A DNA stretch of 64,000 nt from Acidisarcina polymorpha (GTDB taxonomy: Bacteria; Acidobacteriota; Terriglobia; Terriglobales; Acidobacteriaceae), in contig NZ_CP030840.1 of the NCBI RefSeq assembly GCF_003330725.1, positions 3,286,001-3,350,000 of the forward strand, in the 5' to 3' direction. The position numbers and the translations under genes were made by a program. Below the pieces are notes generated by a model, which was not told the origin of the DNA, ran no database searches, and saw only the letters and a program-made list of their open reading frames with translations. Of this stretch, positions 8,042-16,439 are shown in pieces (positions within the stretch are counted from its first letter, which is position 1; every line of letters begins with the position of its first letter).

Positions 8042-8962
8042 ATGTCTCAGTCGAGCGCGCCTGACATAGCAACGTTTCGCAGTGAAACGGCAATCGTGAA
8101 TGGGGTACGCCTGCACTATTGGCTTGGCGGCAATTCTCATGGTCGGCCAGTCCTGCTATGGCACGGATTTCTTGGCACCGCTTATAGCTGGTACAAGGTC
8201 ATGCCGCTTCTCGTGGAAGCCGGCTACTGCGTTCTGGTGCCGGATATGCGCGGCTATGGAGACTCCGACAAACCCGCCGGAACAGACGGCTATGACGCAC
8301 GGGCACTTGCGGAAGACTTCCGAGCCCTGGTCAGGCAGATCGAATTCGGGAATGGTCAGAAGCTGATCCTCGCCGCCCACGATATGGGGGCACACCCAGC
8401 CCTGCTGTGGGCTGCAGATCACCCCGACGAAATCAGGTGCCTCGTGTATATGGAAGTTCCCACCATGCTCGAAGAGTTCCTGACAAAAGTAATTGTGTAC
8501 ACGCCGGAGGCGATGGCAAAGGGTTCCATGTGGTGGTGGATTCTCCCGCTCGCACCTGGCGTACCGGAACGCCTTATCGTAGGCAATGAGCGCGCCTTTC
8601 TGACATGGTTCTATGAGGGTGCCACCGCAGATGCATCGGCCATCAGCGAAACATCGATTAAGGAAATTCTCCGCAGTTTTAGTGGCACGGAAGGTGTGCT
8701 CGGAGCGCTTGGCCTGTACCGTGCCGCCTTTACGACCATTGAGCAGACCACGCCTTTGAAGAAGAACATGGTCGAAGTCCCGGTGCTTGCCATTGGCGGA
8801 GAAAAAGCGCTTGGCGCCAAGGTCGCACAGATGGTTGAGGCGGTCGCGAAGAATGTGACTGGAAAAGTAATCCCGGCATGTGGTCACTTCATCCCGGAAG
8901 AACAACCCGCTGAATTCATGCGCCTCTTTCAAGAATTCGTCGGAGAGGTCGCTCGAGTATGA
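8042..8962 (+). CDS. alpha/beta hydrolase, epoxide hydrolase/haloalkane dehalogenase-like
   Basis: Hydrolase of 306 residues. The oxyanion region HGFLGTAYSWYK, then VPDMRGYGDSDKP, and a nucleophile elbow AAHDMGAHPALL place Asp114 rather than Ser at the nucleophile position, the hallmark of epoxide hydrolases and haloalkane dehalogenases. The histidine of the triad is His282 in ACGHFIPEEQP. A helical cap with a Trp-rich stretch (MWWWILPLAPG) lies between. It is likely cytoplasmic and acts on epoxides or similar electrophiles. Its last codons overlap the following cupin gene through ATGA, indicating translational coupling. Confidence 0.85.
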   Translation: MSQSSAPDIATFRSETAIVNGVRLHYWLGGNSHGRPVLLWHGFLGTAYSWYKVMPLLVEAGYCVLVPDMRGYGDSDKPAGTDGYDARALAEDFRALVRQIEFGNGQKLILAAHDMGAHPALLWAADHPDEIRCLVYMEVPTMLEEFLTKVIVYTPEAMAKGSMWWWILPLAPGVPERLIVGNERAFLTWFYEGATADASAISETSIKEILRSFSGTEGVLGALGLYRAAFTTIEQTTPLKKNMVEVPVLAIGGEKALGAKVAQMVEAVAKNVTGKVIPACGHFIPEEQPAEFMRLFQEFVGEVARV

Positions 8963-9642
8963 CAGACCTTAGCCGACGCTCTGTTCTCGCGCTTGCCGCC
9001 ATGGCTGGCGCAGGACTCTCTTCTTCCAAACTTTGGGCCTCTGCAGTTTTGGGCAGCCCATCCCCCAAATCAGAGCCTCAAGATTCCACAAGGAGAACTG
9101 CTATGTCTGAGTCCACGACGCAACACCCACCCGTTCCGCCCGACGATTTGAAGCGTGCGCTCACGATCGCACGACCGGACAGCGATCAAACAGTGCCCCA
9201 CATCGGCCTCGTAGGCGATACTTATACCATCACCGTTTCGGGCGAGGATACTGCAGGTCGCTTCTGCGTCATTGACATGCACATCCCACCAGGGGGCGGT
9301 CCTGCGCCACATCGTCATGACTTTGAAGAAACCTTCATCCTGCTTGACGGCGAAATGGAGGCCACGTTCCGCGGGAAGAAGTCCCTAGTGCGCGCCGGCG
9401 ACACCATCAATATCCCCGCAAACGCACCGCATCAGTTTCATAACTCATCTTCCAAGCCGGTTCGTCTGCTGTGCATTTGCTCGCCTTCAGGGCAAGAGCA
9501 TTTCTTCAAGGAAGTGGGAGTGCCTGTAGCCACTCGCACGACCGCCCCACCCAAACTCGACAAAGAACAGCAGCAACGGTTCATGGAGAAAGCCAAGGCT
9601 CTTGCTCCGAAGTACCGTACCGAGCTGCTGAAGGAAGCATAG
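8959..9642 (+). CDS. Tat-exported cupin-domain protein
   Basis: The 227-residue protein begins with a twin-arginine type signal (LSRRSVLALAAMAGAGLSSS), so it is predicted to be exported folded, probably with a bound metal. The cupin_2 barrel spans residues ~85-165: motif 1 PPGGGPAPHRHDFEETFILLDGEME (metal ligands His, His, Glu) and motif 2 GDTINIPANAPHQFHN with the third His. The tail resembles that of the cupin at 11586, so the two are probably paralogues. Its ATG overlaps the stop of the hydrolase. It is the last gene of the operon. An internal Met at 9103 would give a cytosolic form. Confidence 0.85.
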   Translation: MTDLSRRSVLALAAMAGAGLSSSKLWASAVLGSPSPKSEPQDSTRRTAMSESTTQHPPVPPDDLKRALTIARPDSDQTVPHIGLVGDTYTITVSGEDTAGRFCVIDMHIPPGGGPAPHRHDFEETFILLDGEMEATFRGKKSLVRAGDTINIPANAPHQFHNSSSKPVRLLCICSPSGQEHFFKEVGVPVATRTTAPPKLDKEQQQRFMEKAKALAPKYRTELLKEA

Positions 9643-9689
9643 CCATCGGAAGCTGCGGGCAGATGCAATCTGTTCGCAGCACTTTCCAT

Positions 9690-9901
9690 GCCTGAATCGA
9701 TATAGAACCCTCCATCGCGACTTGCTGGACGCGGGCACCTATCTGCGCAGCATCCGGCTCTTGCTCGGCCACCGCGATCTGGAGACCACCTCGTGATACC
9801 TGCACGTCTCCGAAGCCAGACTGCATGGCACGCCCGGCCCGCTCGACGATCTGCCGGTCCGCATTCCACGCACGCCGCAGGGAGGGAACAGGACCGCATG
9901 A
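9690..9901 (+). pseudogene. tyrosine recombinase C-terminal fragment (IS91-associated type)
   Basis: The frame reads HRDLLDAGTYLRSIRLLLGHRDLETTS, a TGA at 9794-9796, then YLHVSEARL and PGPLDDLPV. This is the conserved end of a tyrosine recombinase: the LLGHxxLxTT region with the catalytic His, then the nucleophile Tyr. The start, the N-terminal domain and the catalytic Arg region are missing. Such recombinases often precede IS91-family transposases, and one follows here. The fragment is clearly inactive. Confidence 0.75.
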
Positions 9902-9917
9902 CAGGACATCGGCTTGA

Positions 9918-10140
9918 GTGGCCAATGTCTTTCATGCTCACCAGAACCAGTTCCTGCAGCGCTGGCGCCATGTGCTCTCGGACCAGCAGCGCACGGTACT
10001 CCGCGACATCGGCCGATGCCGAACGGCGGCGCTCGGCACTCATCTCGAACGATGCGATCGCTGCGACTATGAGACCCTCCCTTACGACTCAAGATCATGC
10101 CGACCTGCGTGCCGACCCGGTTTCTCTCACCCAACGGCGC
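9918..10140 (+). pseudogene. IS91-family transposase N-terminal fragment
   Basis: ATG 9918 opens a frame beginning ANVFHAHQNQFLQRWRHVLSDQ and continuing CRTAALGTHLERCDRCDYE, the N-terminal zinc-binding part of IS91-type Y2 transposases (usual form CRTAALGGHVExCxxCG). The second cysteine cluster is scrambled and the Y2 catalytic domain is absent; the frame runs into unrelated sequence after about residue 75. Together with the recombinase piece just upstream, this marks a decayed IS91-like insertion. Confidence 0.75.
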
Positions 10141-10446
10141 TCATCCAACCAACGCCACCCCATGGCTTGAACCGGCTCCAGGTGACCTCGATGCTTGCGT
10201 GAGCCCTCTCACCCGTACCGCAGACGCACCACGGGTCGGCCCCGCTAAGCTCAACGCCATCCCAGCTCGTGCCCAGTTAGCCGCATCGGCTCGCCGCCAA
10301 CAGCTTTCAATCCTCATACTTTTACCGCGCTAGCGGCTTAGCGCAAATCGCCGTATCCGCACCGCTCCGCAACAGCAGCGCCGACGCGCGAAAGTTCTCG
10401 CAGCGGAGCACTACCGATACGGCACTAGAGACTTGGCACTCATGGA

Positions 10447-10480
10447 GATTGCCGACGAGATAAGTTTCTCGTTGGCAATC
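10447..10480. repeat. 14-bp-stem hairpin near the end of the IS91 remnant
   Basis: GATTGCC-G-ACGAGA pairs with TCTCGT-T-GGCAATC across a six-base loop TAAGTT; the only mismatch is a G·T pair. It sits about 300 bp beyond the transposase remnant and 60 bp before the stop of the convergent NTF2-like gene. IS91 elements carry hairpins near their ends, so this may be an ori- or ter-end relic. A terminator for the NTF2-like gene is the alternative, though no T-tract follows. The 10.15-10.44 kb sequence before it holds nothing else I can identify. Confidence 0.45.
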
Positions 10481-10539
10481 CCCACAAAAGAACCACGTGA
10501 GCCTTACTACAGAGAGCCGAACCCGGACGAAGTGTAACC

Positions 10540-11043
10540 CTATCCCATCTTCGCAATCTGCAAAGGATCGCCGAAGTAAACCTCGAGGCGACGGGACTGG
10601 ATGCGCCAGCCTTCCGGAGTGCGTACGAACTCATCATGAAAGGCGCCGGAAGCGTTGTAGTGAACGTTGAAATCGTTCTCTTTCTTGCCGCGGTGTGTCG
10701 CGAAGAAGTCAGTGCGGGCCTGCGCAGAATCCCCGGTGAGCGTCACGATGGGCAGGCTCAGCATGTGCTGCCAATTGGAGAACCCGCTCATGCTGCCCGA
10801 AGTCGATCCATCTCCGCGCATCCATTTGGCGAGGTCACGGTACGAGCCCTTCGTTCCGCCAGCGGCGCTGTAGTCGACTGTGCCGTCCTTCGCAAAGGTT
10901 ATGTCCCACTGCTCCAATATGTTAGAGTCCTCGCCTTGGTGGCTATCTTGCCCCTGCGAGTAACGTGAGATTGTGTCCTGAATATCTTGACGATCCAGAA
11001 GTTGCTGAAGAAGAAGTTCTGTGTTCTTTGTGTTGCTTTCCAT
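10540..11043 (-). CDS. NTF2/SnoaL-like protein
   Basis: A 167-residue cone-shaped NTF2-fold protein. The opening LLDRQDIQDTISRYSQGQD is the usual first helix of SnoaL_4 proteins, and the C-terminal EFVRTPEGWRIQSRRLEV is the typical last strand pair. Such proteins are cyclases, isomerases or dehydratases, or simply ligand binders; no catalytic residue can be assigned. Good Shine-Dalgarno GGAAGGGA precedes the ATG. It is divergent from the HxlR regulator at 11215 with 171 bp between, so it is probably that regulator's target. Confidence 0.75.
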   Translation of the reverse strand: MESNTKNTELLLQQLLDRQDIQDTISRYSQGQDSHQGEDSNILEQWDITFAKDGTVDYSAAGGTKGSYRDLAKWMRGDGSTSGSMSGFSNWQHMLSLPIVTLTGDSAQARTDFFATHRGKKENDFNVHYNASGAFHDEFVRTPEGWRIQSRRLEVYFGDPLQIAKMG

Positions 11044-11214
11044 TACGGGAATCCCTTCCTGTATCGGGTTTGCGAAATGACCGAGTCAAAACAAACGGCA
11101 ATGTCGAATGACAGGTCTACTGCAGGGTGGCCACCCTTCAGTTATTAGGTTATGCGTTTGGTATACGAAGCACAAGAACTGACCAAAACGTGACATACTA
11201 ACTAAAAGGTAACC

Positions 11215-11559
11215 ATGAAACGAAAAGCAGCGCCCACCTCTCAGGCATGTTCAGCGCAAGAGCTCGAAGACGCTCTAAGCGTTCTCGATGGGCGATGGAA
11301 GACACTGATCATCTACCACCTCTTCACCGCGCCTGTACTTCGTTTTTCCGATCTGCGCCGAGCCGTAGAAGGAATTTCTCAAAAGATGCTCATTCAGCAA
11401 CGGAGAGACCTCGAGGCCGATGGAGTGATCTTTCGGAAGGTCTACCCTGTTGTCCCGCCCAAGGTGGAATACGGCCTGACGAAAGACGGCCTAGCCCTTC
11501 GGCCTGCACTTCAGGCACTTCAGGACTGGGCAAAATCCAGAACTCCCCCGAAAGCTTAG
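11215..11559 (+). CDS. HxlR-family winged-helix regulator
   Basis: Small DNA-binding protein of 114 residues, the normal length for HxlR regulators. It has an N-terminal Cys in QACSAQELEDALSVL, the LDGRWKTLIIYHLF helix, LRFSDLRRAVEGISQKMLIQQRRDLEADG as the recognition helix and wing, and the closing EYGLTKDGLALRPAL. HxlR proteins sense aldehydes, quinones or redox state, often through the conserved Cys. It divides the NTF2-like gene (divergent) from the large minus-strand cupin cluster (convergent). A ribosome site AAAGG lies seven bases from ATG. Confidence 0.88.
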   Translation: MKRKAAPTSQACSAQELEDALSVLDGRWKTLIIYHLFTAPVLRFSDLRRAVEGISQKMLIQQRRDLEADGVIFRKVYPVVPPKVEYGLTKDGLALRPALQALQDWAKSRTPPKA

Positions 11560-11585
11560 CTTTGTGTAGAGCTTGATGGCCGAAG

Positions 11586-12053
11586 CTACCAAGCCGGGAG
11601 AAGTGTTATGCCGAACTTCGGAGCCGCTGCCTTGAGGCGCTCGATATCTTCAGGTGTCGGCGGCCCAACAACCTCATTAGGCGACTTCACGTGGCCCCCC
11701 TCCGCCAGAAAGCCTTCAAAGCCGCTCGGCGTGCAGAGCAGCATGTAGTGGGATGGGGATCCACTTGTGTTCATAAGCTGGTGAGGTATGCCACGAGGTA
11801 GGAAGATTGACTCACCAGCTTGGATCGTTTGTTCCTTGCCGGAGATGACTGCTTGCATCTCTCCTTCGATGATGAAGAGAGTTTCGTCATCGTTCGCGTG
11901 TACATGGATAGGCGTCTTCGACTGCCCGCCGCTGCGATTCTCAAAAAGAGAAAAGGTGCCATTCGTTTCTTCGCCCGAAAGCTGCTGCTTCATCACGACG
12001 CCAGCGAGCACGAATTCTTTTTGTTCTGCCATAGGGAAACTCCTTTGGTGCAT
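11586..12053 (-). CDS. cupin-domain protein
   Basis: Cytosolic single-domain cupin of 155 residues. Motif 1 is HVHANDDETLFIIEGEMQ with His, His and Glu metal ligands; motif 2 is GESIFLPRGIPHQLMN with the last His. Its C-terminus (PEDIERLKAAAPKFGITLL) resembles that of the Tat-exported cupin at 8959, so the two look paralogous. No signal peptide. It sits 3 bp after the stop of the cupin at 12057 and is the promoter-distal end of the minus-strand cluster. Activity (dioxygenase, isomerase or binding protein) cannot be decided from sequence. Confidence 0.82.
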   Translation of the reverse strand: MHQRSFPMAEQKEFVLAGVVMKQQLSGEETNGTFSLFENRSGGQSKTPIHVHANDDETLFIIEGEMQAVISGKEQTIQAGESIFLPRGIPHQLMNTSGSPSHYMLLCTPSGFEGFLAEGGHVKSPNEVVGPPTPEDIERLKAAAPKFGITLLPAW

Positions 12054-12056
12054 GGC

Positions 12057-12623
12057 TTAGGAAAGACGGACGCCGAACCCGGGATACTCGGGCAGCGCCT
12101 TCTTTGTCTCTTCTGGGGAGAGGAAGCGGATACCCCACGAGGCTCCGGCCTTGATGGTCTCGGTAGGATCTTCGATCGGCGCTATCGTCGATGGATCAGG
12201 GACATTCATGTCCCTGGCGGGTTCCCCCATTTGCATCAGATAGCTGTCCATGCCGACCGTCTCTGCACCAGTGGCCCCAACAAGAATAAGAGCCCGCAGT
12301 TCTTCAGTCAGACAGGCGAACGTATGGGCCTTGCCCTGGGGCAAGAAGCCAACGCCACCGGCATGTACATCGAAAGTCTTCTCAGGCGTGTAGAAGCGAA
12401 CTGATCCCTCGATTACGAAAAACAGTTCGTGTTCACGCTCATGGATGTGCACTGGCGGCTCTAGGCCAGGTCGCACTTTCACTTCCATGAGGGAGAAGCG
12501 ACCGTTCGTCTCGGTAGCCTTCGCCAGAGTGGTAATCACTTGCCCCATGTATTTGATGGTGGAATCTACTCCGACTTCGCGGGAATACGCGGTCGGGATC
12601 TGCTGCGTTTCAGTTCTTGACAT
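12057..12623 (-). CDS. cupin-domain protein (paralogue of the gene at 14320)
   Basis: Cupin of 188 residues from the ATG at 12623, which has AGAGG seven bases upstream; an open stretch further upstream is not needed. Motif 1 is PPVHIHEREHELFFVIEGSVRFY and motif 2 GGVGFLPQGKAHTFAC, giving the three His and one Glu metal site. It aligns along its whole length with the protein at 14320 (YMG, LAKATETNGRF, PPVHIHEREHE, PQGKAHTF, LPEYPGFGV), so a duplication within the cluster is clear. Such quercetin-dioxygenase-like cupins act on flavonoid-type or quinone-like compounds in some cases, but the substrate is unknown here. Confidence 0.83.
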   Translation of the reverse strand: MSRTETQQIPTAYSREVGVDSTIKYMGQVITTLAKATETNGRFSLMEVKVRPGLEPPVHIHEREHELFFVIEGSVRFYTPEKTFDVHAGGVGFLPQGKAHTFACLTEELRALILVGATGAETVGMDSYLMQMGEPARDMNVPDPSTIAPIEDPTETIKAGASWGIRFLSPEETKKALPEYPGFGVRLS

Positions 12624-12834
12624 GATGATGCCTCTTTCTTGATACCGACGGTCTTTCAAGGTCAGCATGGTTCGCTGGCCTTGACCCGCCCAAAGCGGCT
12701 TCCAGCTAGCGAGCTCTCGTCCTGAGCCCAACGATTTGGAAGCACCCTTATGGTTCTACCGACACCGGCTGGGAGGGGTGTGTCTAGAAAATTGGGTTTG
12801 GTTCGATAATCCCGTCGAAGTGGGGATTACTTCG

Positions 12835-13884
12835 CTAGAGAGCTGGATGATCCACATACCCTTCGGGACCATGCGCGTAGAACGTGGCTGGGTCTGCTGA
12901 ACTCAGAGGCTCGCCATCAGCAAATCGTTTCGGCAAGTCTGGGTTGGCGATGAACAACCTCGCGAAGGATACGGCGTCTGCTTCGCCGCGTGCAAGACTC
13001 TCGTTCGCTGATTCAAAGGTGAAGTTTTCGTTAGCGATGAAGACTCCACCGAACTCACGCTTCAGATCGGGACCGAGCGAATCAGCGGCGCGGAACTCGC
13101 GCGCATGAAGATACGCTAGCTTGAGTCGCCCGCACTCTCGGGCCACATACTTGAAAGTTTCGGCAGGGTTCGCATCGGACACGTCGTGACGATCGCCTCT
13201 AGGAGAAACCCGCACTCCAACACGGCCAGAACCCCACACTGAGGTACATGCGTCGACGATGAGAAGGAGCAGACGCGCTCGATTTTCGACTGACCCTCCA
13301 AAGTCATCAGAGCGGTGGTTCGTTCCGGACTCCAGGAATTGGTCGACAAGGTACCCGGTGGCTGCGTGAACCTCTACCCCGTCGAAGCCAGCCCGTTGAG
13401 CGTTCTGGGCGGCAACTCGGAATTCTTCCACCACGCCATAGACTTCTCGAGTCTCCAAAGCGCGTGGCGTAACGAAGTTCTTCTCCGGGCGCACGAGAGA
13501 GACATGACCGGCTGCGGCGATTGCAGAGGGCGCTACTGGAAGCTCACCATTGAGAAATAGCGGGTCAGAGATACGCCCTACATGCCACAGCTGCAGATAG
13601 ATGCGACCGCCGTGTTGATGAACTGAAGAGGTAACTTCCTTCCAGGCTTTGACCTGCTCTTCTGACCAAATGCCGGCCACCTGCGCGTACCCGAGGGCGC
13701 TCGGCGAAACGGGTGTGGCCTCTGCAATGATCAGACCTGCGGAGGCGCGTTGCGTGTAGTAGTTCGTCATAAGCTGCGTAGGAATGTTGTCGACGGTCGC
13801 GCGAAGTCGAGTCATCGGAGCCATAAGGACCCGGTTTGGTAGCTCAATGTCGCCGATTCGTATGGGATCAAGCAGAGTTGGCAT
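12835..13884 (-). CDS. old yellow enzyme family ene-reductase
   Basis: FMN-dependent NAD(P)H:2-enoate reductase of 349 residues reducing activated C=C bonds, nitro compounds or quinones. Visible features are LLDPIRIGDIELPNRVLMAPMTR at the start, QLWHVGRISDP (FMN and substrate region), FDGVEVHAATGYLVDQFLESGTNHRSD with the substrate-binding His pair region, and GGSVENRARLLL, a family signature. Start at 13884 rather than 13908 because an AAGGAA ribosome site precedes it. Cytoplasmic. It lies in the cupin cluster between an NTF2-like gene and a cupin, consistent with a pathway handling enones or quinones. Confidence 0.92.
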   Translation of the reverse strand: MPTLLDPIRIGDIELPNRVLMAPMTRLRATVDNIPTQLMTNYYTQRASAGLIIAEATPVSPSALGYAQVAGIWSEEQVKAWKEVTSSVHQHGGRIYLQLWHVGRISDPLFLNGELPVAPSAIAAAGHVSLVRPEKNFVTPRALETREVYGVVEEFRVAAQNAQRAGFDGVEVHAATGYLVDQFLESGTNHRSDDFGGSVENRARLLLLIVDACTSVWGSGRVGVRVSPRGDRHDVSDANPAETFKYVARECGRLKLAYLHAREFRAADSLGPDLKREFGGVFIANENFTFESANESLARGEADAVSFARLFIANPDLPKRFADGEPLSSADPATFYAHGPEGYVDHPAL

Positions 13885-13922
13885 CGGTAGAGTTCCTTTT
13901 CTGTTCATTGTTCCGTTGCAGG

Positions 13923-14309
13923 TCAGTTAGTCGACGGCTCGAGGCCCGAATGCATTGCAATCAATTGCCAAACGCCTTGCTCGTGGATCCACACAGACAG
14001 CGCTTGATTTCGCAATTCAATCGCCTTGCCTTTCAACTCCAATCGGAGGAAGAGGTGATTGAAGACGAGCGCGGTCGAACCTTGCACAATGATGTTCTGT
14101 TGGGAGCGGTCAATCTGGTGATACTCCCAGGCTCGCTCCCTCAACCCGACGAGATAGGCCGCTTTCGTATGTTGATTCCCCGTGGAATGCACGTGTAGCA
14201 ACCGCTCATGCAACAACTCCTCAAGGGTTTCCACATCCCGGCTCAACATCGCGGCATAACGCCGATCTTCGAGGCGCTCGATCTCAGACATGTTGTTTTC
14301 ATCCGCCAT
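13923..14309 (-). CDS. NTF2-like protein (DUF4440 type)
   Basis: Small protein of about 128 residues with the DUF4440/SnoaL pattern: IERLEDRRYAAMLSRDVETLEELLHERLLHVHSTG, then LVGLRERAWEYHQIDRSQQ and a final strand QGVWQLIAMHSG. Starts at 14309 or 14291 are possible; neither has a strong ribosome site. Ten bases separate 14309 from the stop of the preceding cupin gene, so translation is probably coupled. Function is unknown; it may bind or isomerise the product of its neighbours. Confidence 0.7.
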   Translation of the reverse strand: MADENNMSEIERLEDRRYAAMLSRDVETLEELLHERLLHVHSTGNQHTKAAYLVGLRERAWEYHQIDRSQQNIIVQGSTALVFNHLFLRLELKGKAIELRNQALSVWIHEQGVWQLIAMHSGLEPSTN

Positions 14310-14319
14310 CTTTATCACG

Positions 14320-14880
14320 TCATCGCACCGGAACACCGAAGCCTGGGTACTGTGGCAATGCCTGCCTGGTCTCCTCTTCCGACATCACGTAAATACCGTT
14401 GTCGTTGCACGCCTTGATCGCACGCTCGGGTGTGCCCTCTACATACGTAACGGCATGATCCGGAAGAGACATGCTCTTCGTGCCTTCACCCATCGTTAGA
14501 AAGTAGCTATCTAGCCCGACTGAAGCTTCTCCAGCCGCAGCCACAAGAATTAGTGTGCGTACCTGGGCGGAAAGGCAGTTGAAGGCATGGGCTTTCCCTT
14601 TGGGTAGAAAGACAACGTCACCCGCATTGATGTCCAGCGTTTTGTCTTCGCAATAGAAGCGCATGGAGCCCTCGAGCACGAAATACATCTCGTGCTCCCG
14701 GTCATGAATATGCGGAGGCGGCTCGTTCCCTGGCTTGGTGTAGTACTCCATCAGGGCAAAGCGCCCATCGGTCTCCGAAGCTTTGGCGAGGAACGTCATC
14801 AGACTTCCCATGTAGGCGACCGTGGCATCGATCGTCGCGGCGCGTTCGAACGCAATTCGTGATTGTTCGAGTTCAGTCAT
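14320..14880 (-). CDS. cupin-domain protein (paralogue of the gene at 12057)
   Basis: Cupin of 186 residues. Motif 1 PPPHIHDREHEMYFVLEGSMRFY and motif 2 GDVVFLPKGKAHAFNC supply three His and one Glu for a metal. About half its residues match the 12057 protein over the full length, including the C-terminal QALPQYPGFGV. Its ATG directly follows the TAG of the cupin at 14881, so the two are almost certainly translated together, perhaps as a heteromer. No signal peptide. Confidence 0.83.
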   Translation of the reverse strand: MTELEQSRIAFERAATIDATVAYMGSLMTFLAKASETDGRFALMEYYTKPGNEPPPHIHDREHEMYFVLEGSMRFYCEDKTLDINAGDVVFLPKGKAHAFNCLSAQVRTLILVAAAGEASVGLDSYFLTMGEGTKSMSLPDHAVTYVEGTPERAIKACNDNGIYVMSEEETRQALPQYPGFGVPVR

Positions 14881-15411
14881 CTACTCGGTCTCCTTCTCTG
14901 TGTTTACGTCATACGGAGCGAGGTACATCTCGTTCTTGCGAGCAATCTCGGACACGCGGACTACCGCGGCTTTGGGCTCGAGAGAGGCGAAACTCTCCCT
15001 TTGGTCGGCTACCTGCACTTCGTCGAAGAAATCCTGATGCGAACCCGTGGAAACATCGAGTAGCCGGCATTCTCCGTCGCTCTTGTTGAAGAGCGCATGG
15101 AGTGCATTGGGTGGGATCACGATCGTCGATCCAGGGCCACAGATGAAGTGCTCTTGCGCACCGTCGTGAACGCGGAAGAAGGTCATTTCACCTTCGAGGA
15201 TGTAAAAGGTTTCTGGAGATGTGTGGCTGTGCAGATCGACGCCACCACCCGGAGCTAGATGTAGCTCGAACATTGTGTAGGCGTGGGCGCTGTCTTCACT
15301 GCGGACTTTCCACAGGAAGTGGACCGGCCCCAGATCAAAGGGTCTTCCTTCGTCTGGCTTGATGACGCGAACGCCTTCTTGGGCAGGTAGATATTTGAGA
15401 ATGTCTTGCAT
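14881..15411 (-). CDS. cupin-domain protein
   Basis: Cupin of 176 residues. Motif 1 is APGGGVDLHSHTSPETFYILEGEMTF; motif 2 is GSTIVIPPNALHALFN. It differs from the other cupins in the cluster, so it is not a recent copy. The N-terminal part (VRVIKPDEGRPFDLGPVHFLWKV) resembles stand-alone cupins found beside NTF2-like and monooxygenase genes. The stop abuts the start codon of the next cupin. The 147-bp gap on its 5' side separates it from the isomerase and could hold a promoter. Confidence 0.82.
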   Translation of the reverse strand: MQDILKYLPAQEGVRVIKPDEGRPFDLGPVHFLWKVRSEDSAHAYTMFELHLAPGGGVDLHSHTSPETFYILEGEMTFFRVHDGAQEHFICGPGSTIVIPPNALHALFNKSDGECRLLDVSTGSHQDFFDEVQVADQRESFASLEPKAAVVRVSEIARKNEMYLAPYDVNTEKETE

Positions 15412-15558
15412 CGTATCCCCGAGTCGCGAGTTGCGACCCTTCTTGTTTTAGCGGGGAGGGACGTGCTTAGCGTGTCCAGAACCTCGGTCTTGGTTCGAAG
15501 GACTCAGTCAATCATGGCTCTCAGCCTATTGGATGTTCGACGCGCTAATGACCAGCCT

Positions 15559-16422
15559 TCATGCGTCCCGCGCAGGTGGCGGTAGATAGCGTTCAAAGAC
15601 CCCTTGCGTAATCTCGCCGATCTGCTGGGCGCTGAGTTTGTCGTATTGCGGCGAGAACACTTCAACACCCACGTTGTTAAGTGCGCCAATCTCACTCAGA
15701 GTCTCAATCAGTCTAGAAATAGGGAAATCGCCATCACCTGGCGTCAACCGATTATTGAGACCGTCATAGGCGAGGGACATTCCTTCAGGAACTCGGGCTG
15801 TTGCATCGCAGAGTTGGACTGCGGTGATCTTGTCTCCCGGGATGCTCCGCAGCAGCTTTTCGTCGGGTCCACTTCGCATGTAATGCCAGAAGTCGAAGAC
15901 GATGCCCGCATTGTCCGCCTTCACCTGCTGGAGTACCTGCCAAGCCATGCTCAGAGAGTTCACCCCGAACACTGGAATGAACTCGAGGTCACACCTCAAC
16001 CCTTCCTTGGCTGCGCGAGCGCATAAGCCTCCCAAGGCATCCTCTATCTCTGATACGGTGTAGCGGTTCGCAGCGAAGCCACTCCATGCGGTGAACGAAT
16101 CTACCTCCAAAGCCGCCGCCATGCGGAAGAAATCATCCTCATCGAACCCGACGATGTCCGTTGGGAAATCCATGCCCTCGACGCGTGGCTTCCAGTCTGA
16201 GGTCCAGCGAACAAACGGGTCTAGGTGTGTGATTCTCACACCTACGTCCGCAGCGATCTCCCGCAGGTCGCTCGTGCTTAGGCTGGACCCAAGCCACTTG
16301 TTGTAATCCGAAGGCGTAATCGCTATCGCAGAACACCCGGCTATCCCAGCCGCCTTGACCTGCTCCCGAAACGGAAGAGCTCGGACCGTTCCATTCCACA
16401 TGACGCGAGTCTTATTGCTCAT
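15559..16422 (-). CDS. sugar phosphate isomerase/epimerase-like TIM barrel
   Basis: AP-endonuclease-2-like TIM-barrel protein of 287 residues, the fold of xylose isomerase-like and myo-inosose enzymes. Visible parts are VKAAGIAGCSAIAI at the first strands, RITHLDPFVRW, DLEFIPVFGVNSL and GIVFDFWHYMRSG with metal-ligand type acidic and His residues, and VGVEVFSPQYDKL near the end. The ATG at 16422 has a GGGG purine run upstream; a GTG at 16434 is an alternative. It is 17 bp after the monooxygenase-like gene, so these two form the promoter-proximal end of the cluster. The real substrate may be an aromatic or cyclic polyol rather than a sugar phosphate. Confidence 0.8.
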   Translation of the reverse strand: MSNKTRVMWNGTVRALPFREQVKAAGIAGCSAIAITPSDYNKWLGSSLSTSDLREIAADVGVRITHLDPFVRWTSDWKPRVEGMDFPTDIVGFDEDDFFRMAAALEVDSFTAWSGFAANRYTVSEIEDALGGLCARAAKEGLRCDLEFIPVFGVNSLSMAWQVLQQVKADNAGIVFDFWHYMRSGPDEKLLRSIPGDKITAVQLCDATARVPEGMSLAYDGLNNRLTPGDGDFPISRLIETLSEIGALNNVGVEVFSPQYDKLSAQQIGEITQGVFERYLPPPARDA

Positions 16423-16439
16423 GCTGCCCCACACTTCAC

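Noticed and set aside
7238-8140. 300-codon open frame on the minus strand opposite the NmrA gene
   Set aside because: It is the antisense shadow of a well supported NmrA gene, is Arg/Cys-rich and has no recognisable domain.
8156-8932. 258-codon minus-strand frame opposite the epoxide-hydrolase-like gene
   Set aside because: Shadow of a strongly supported gene with no domain of its own.
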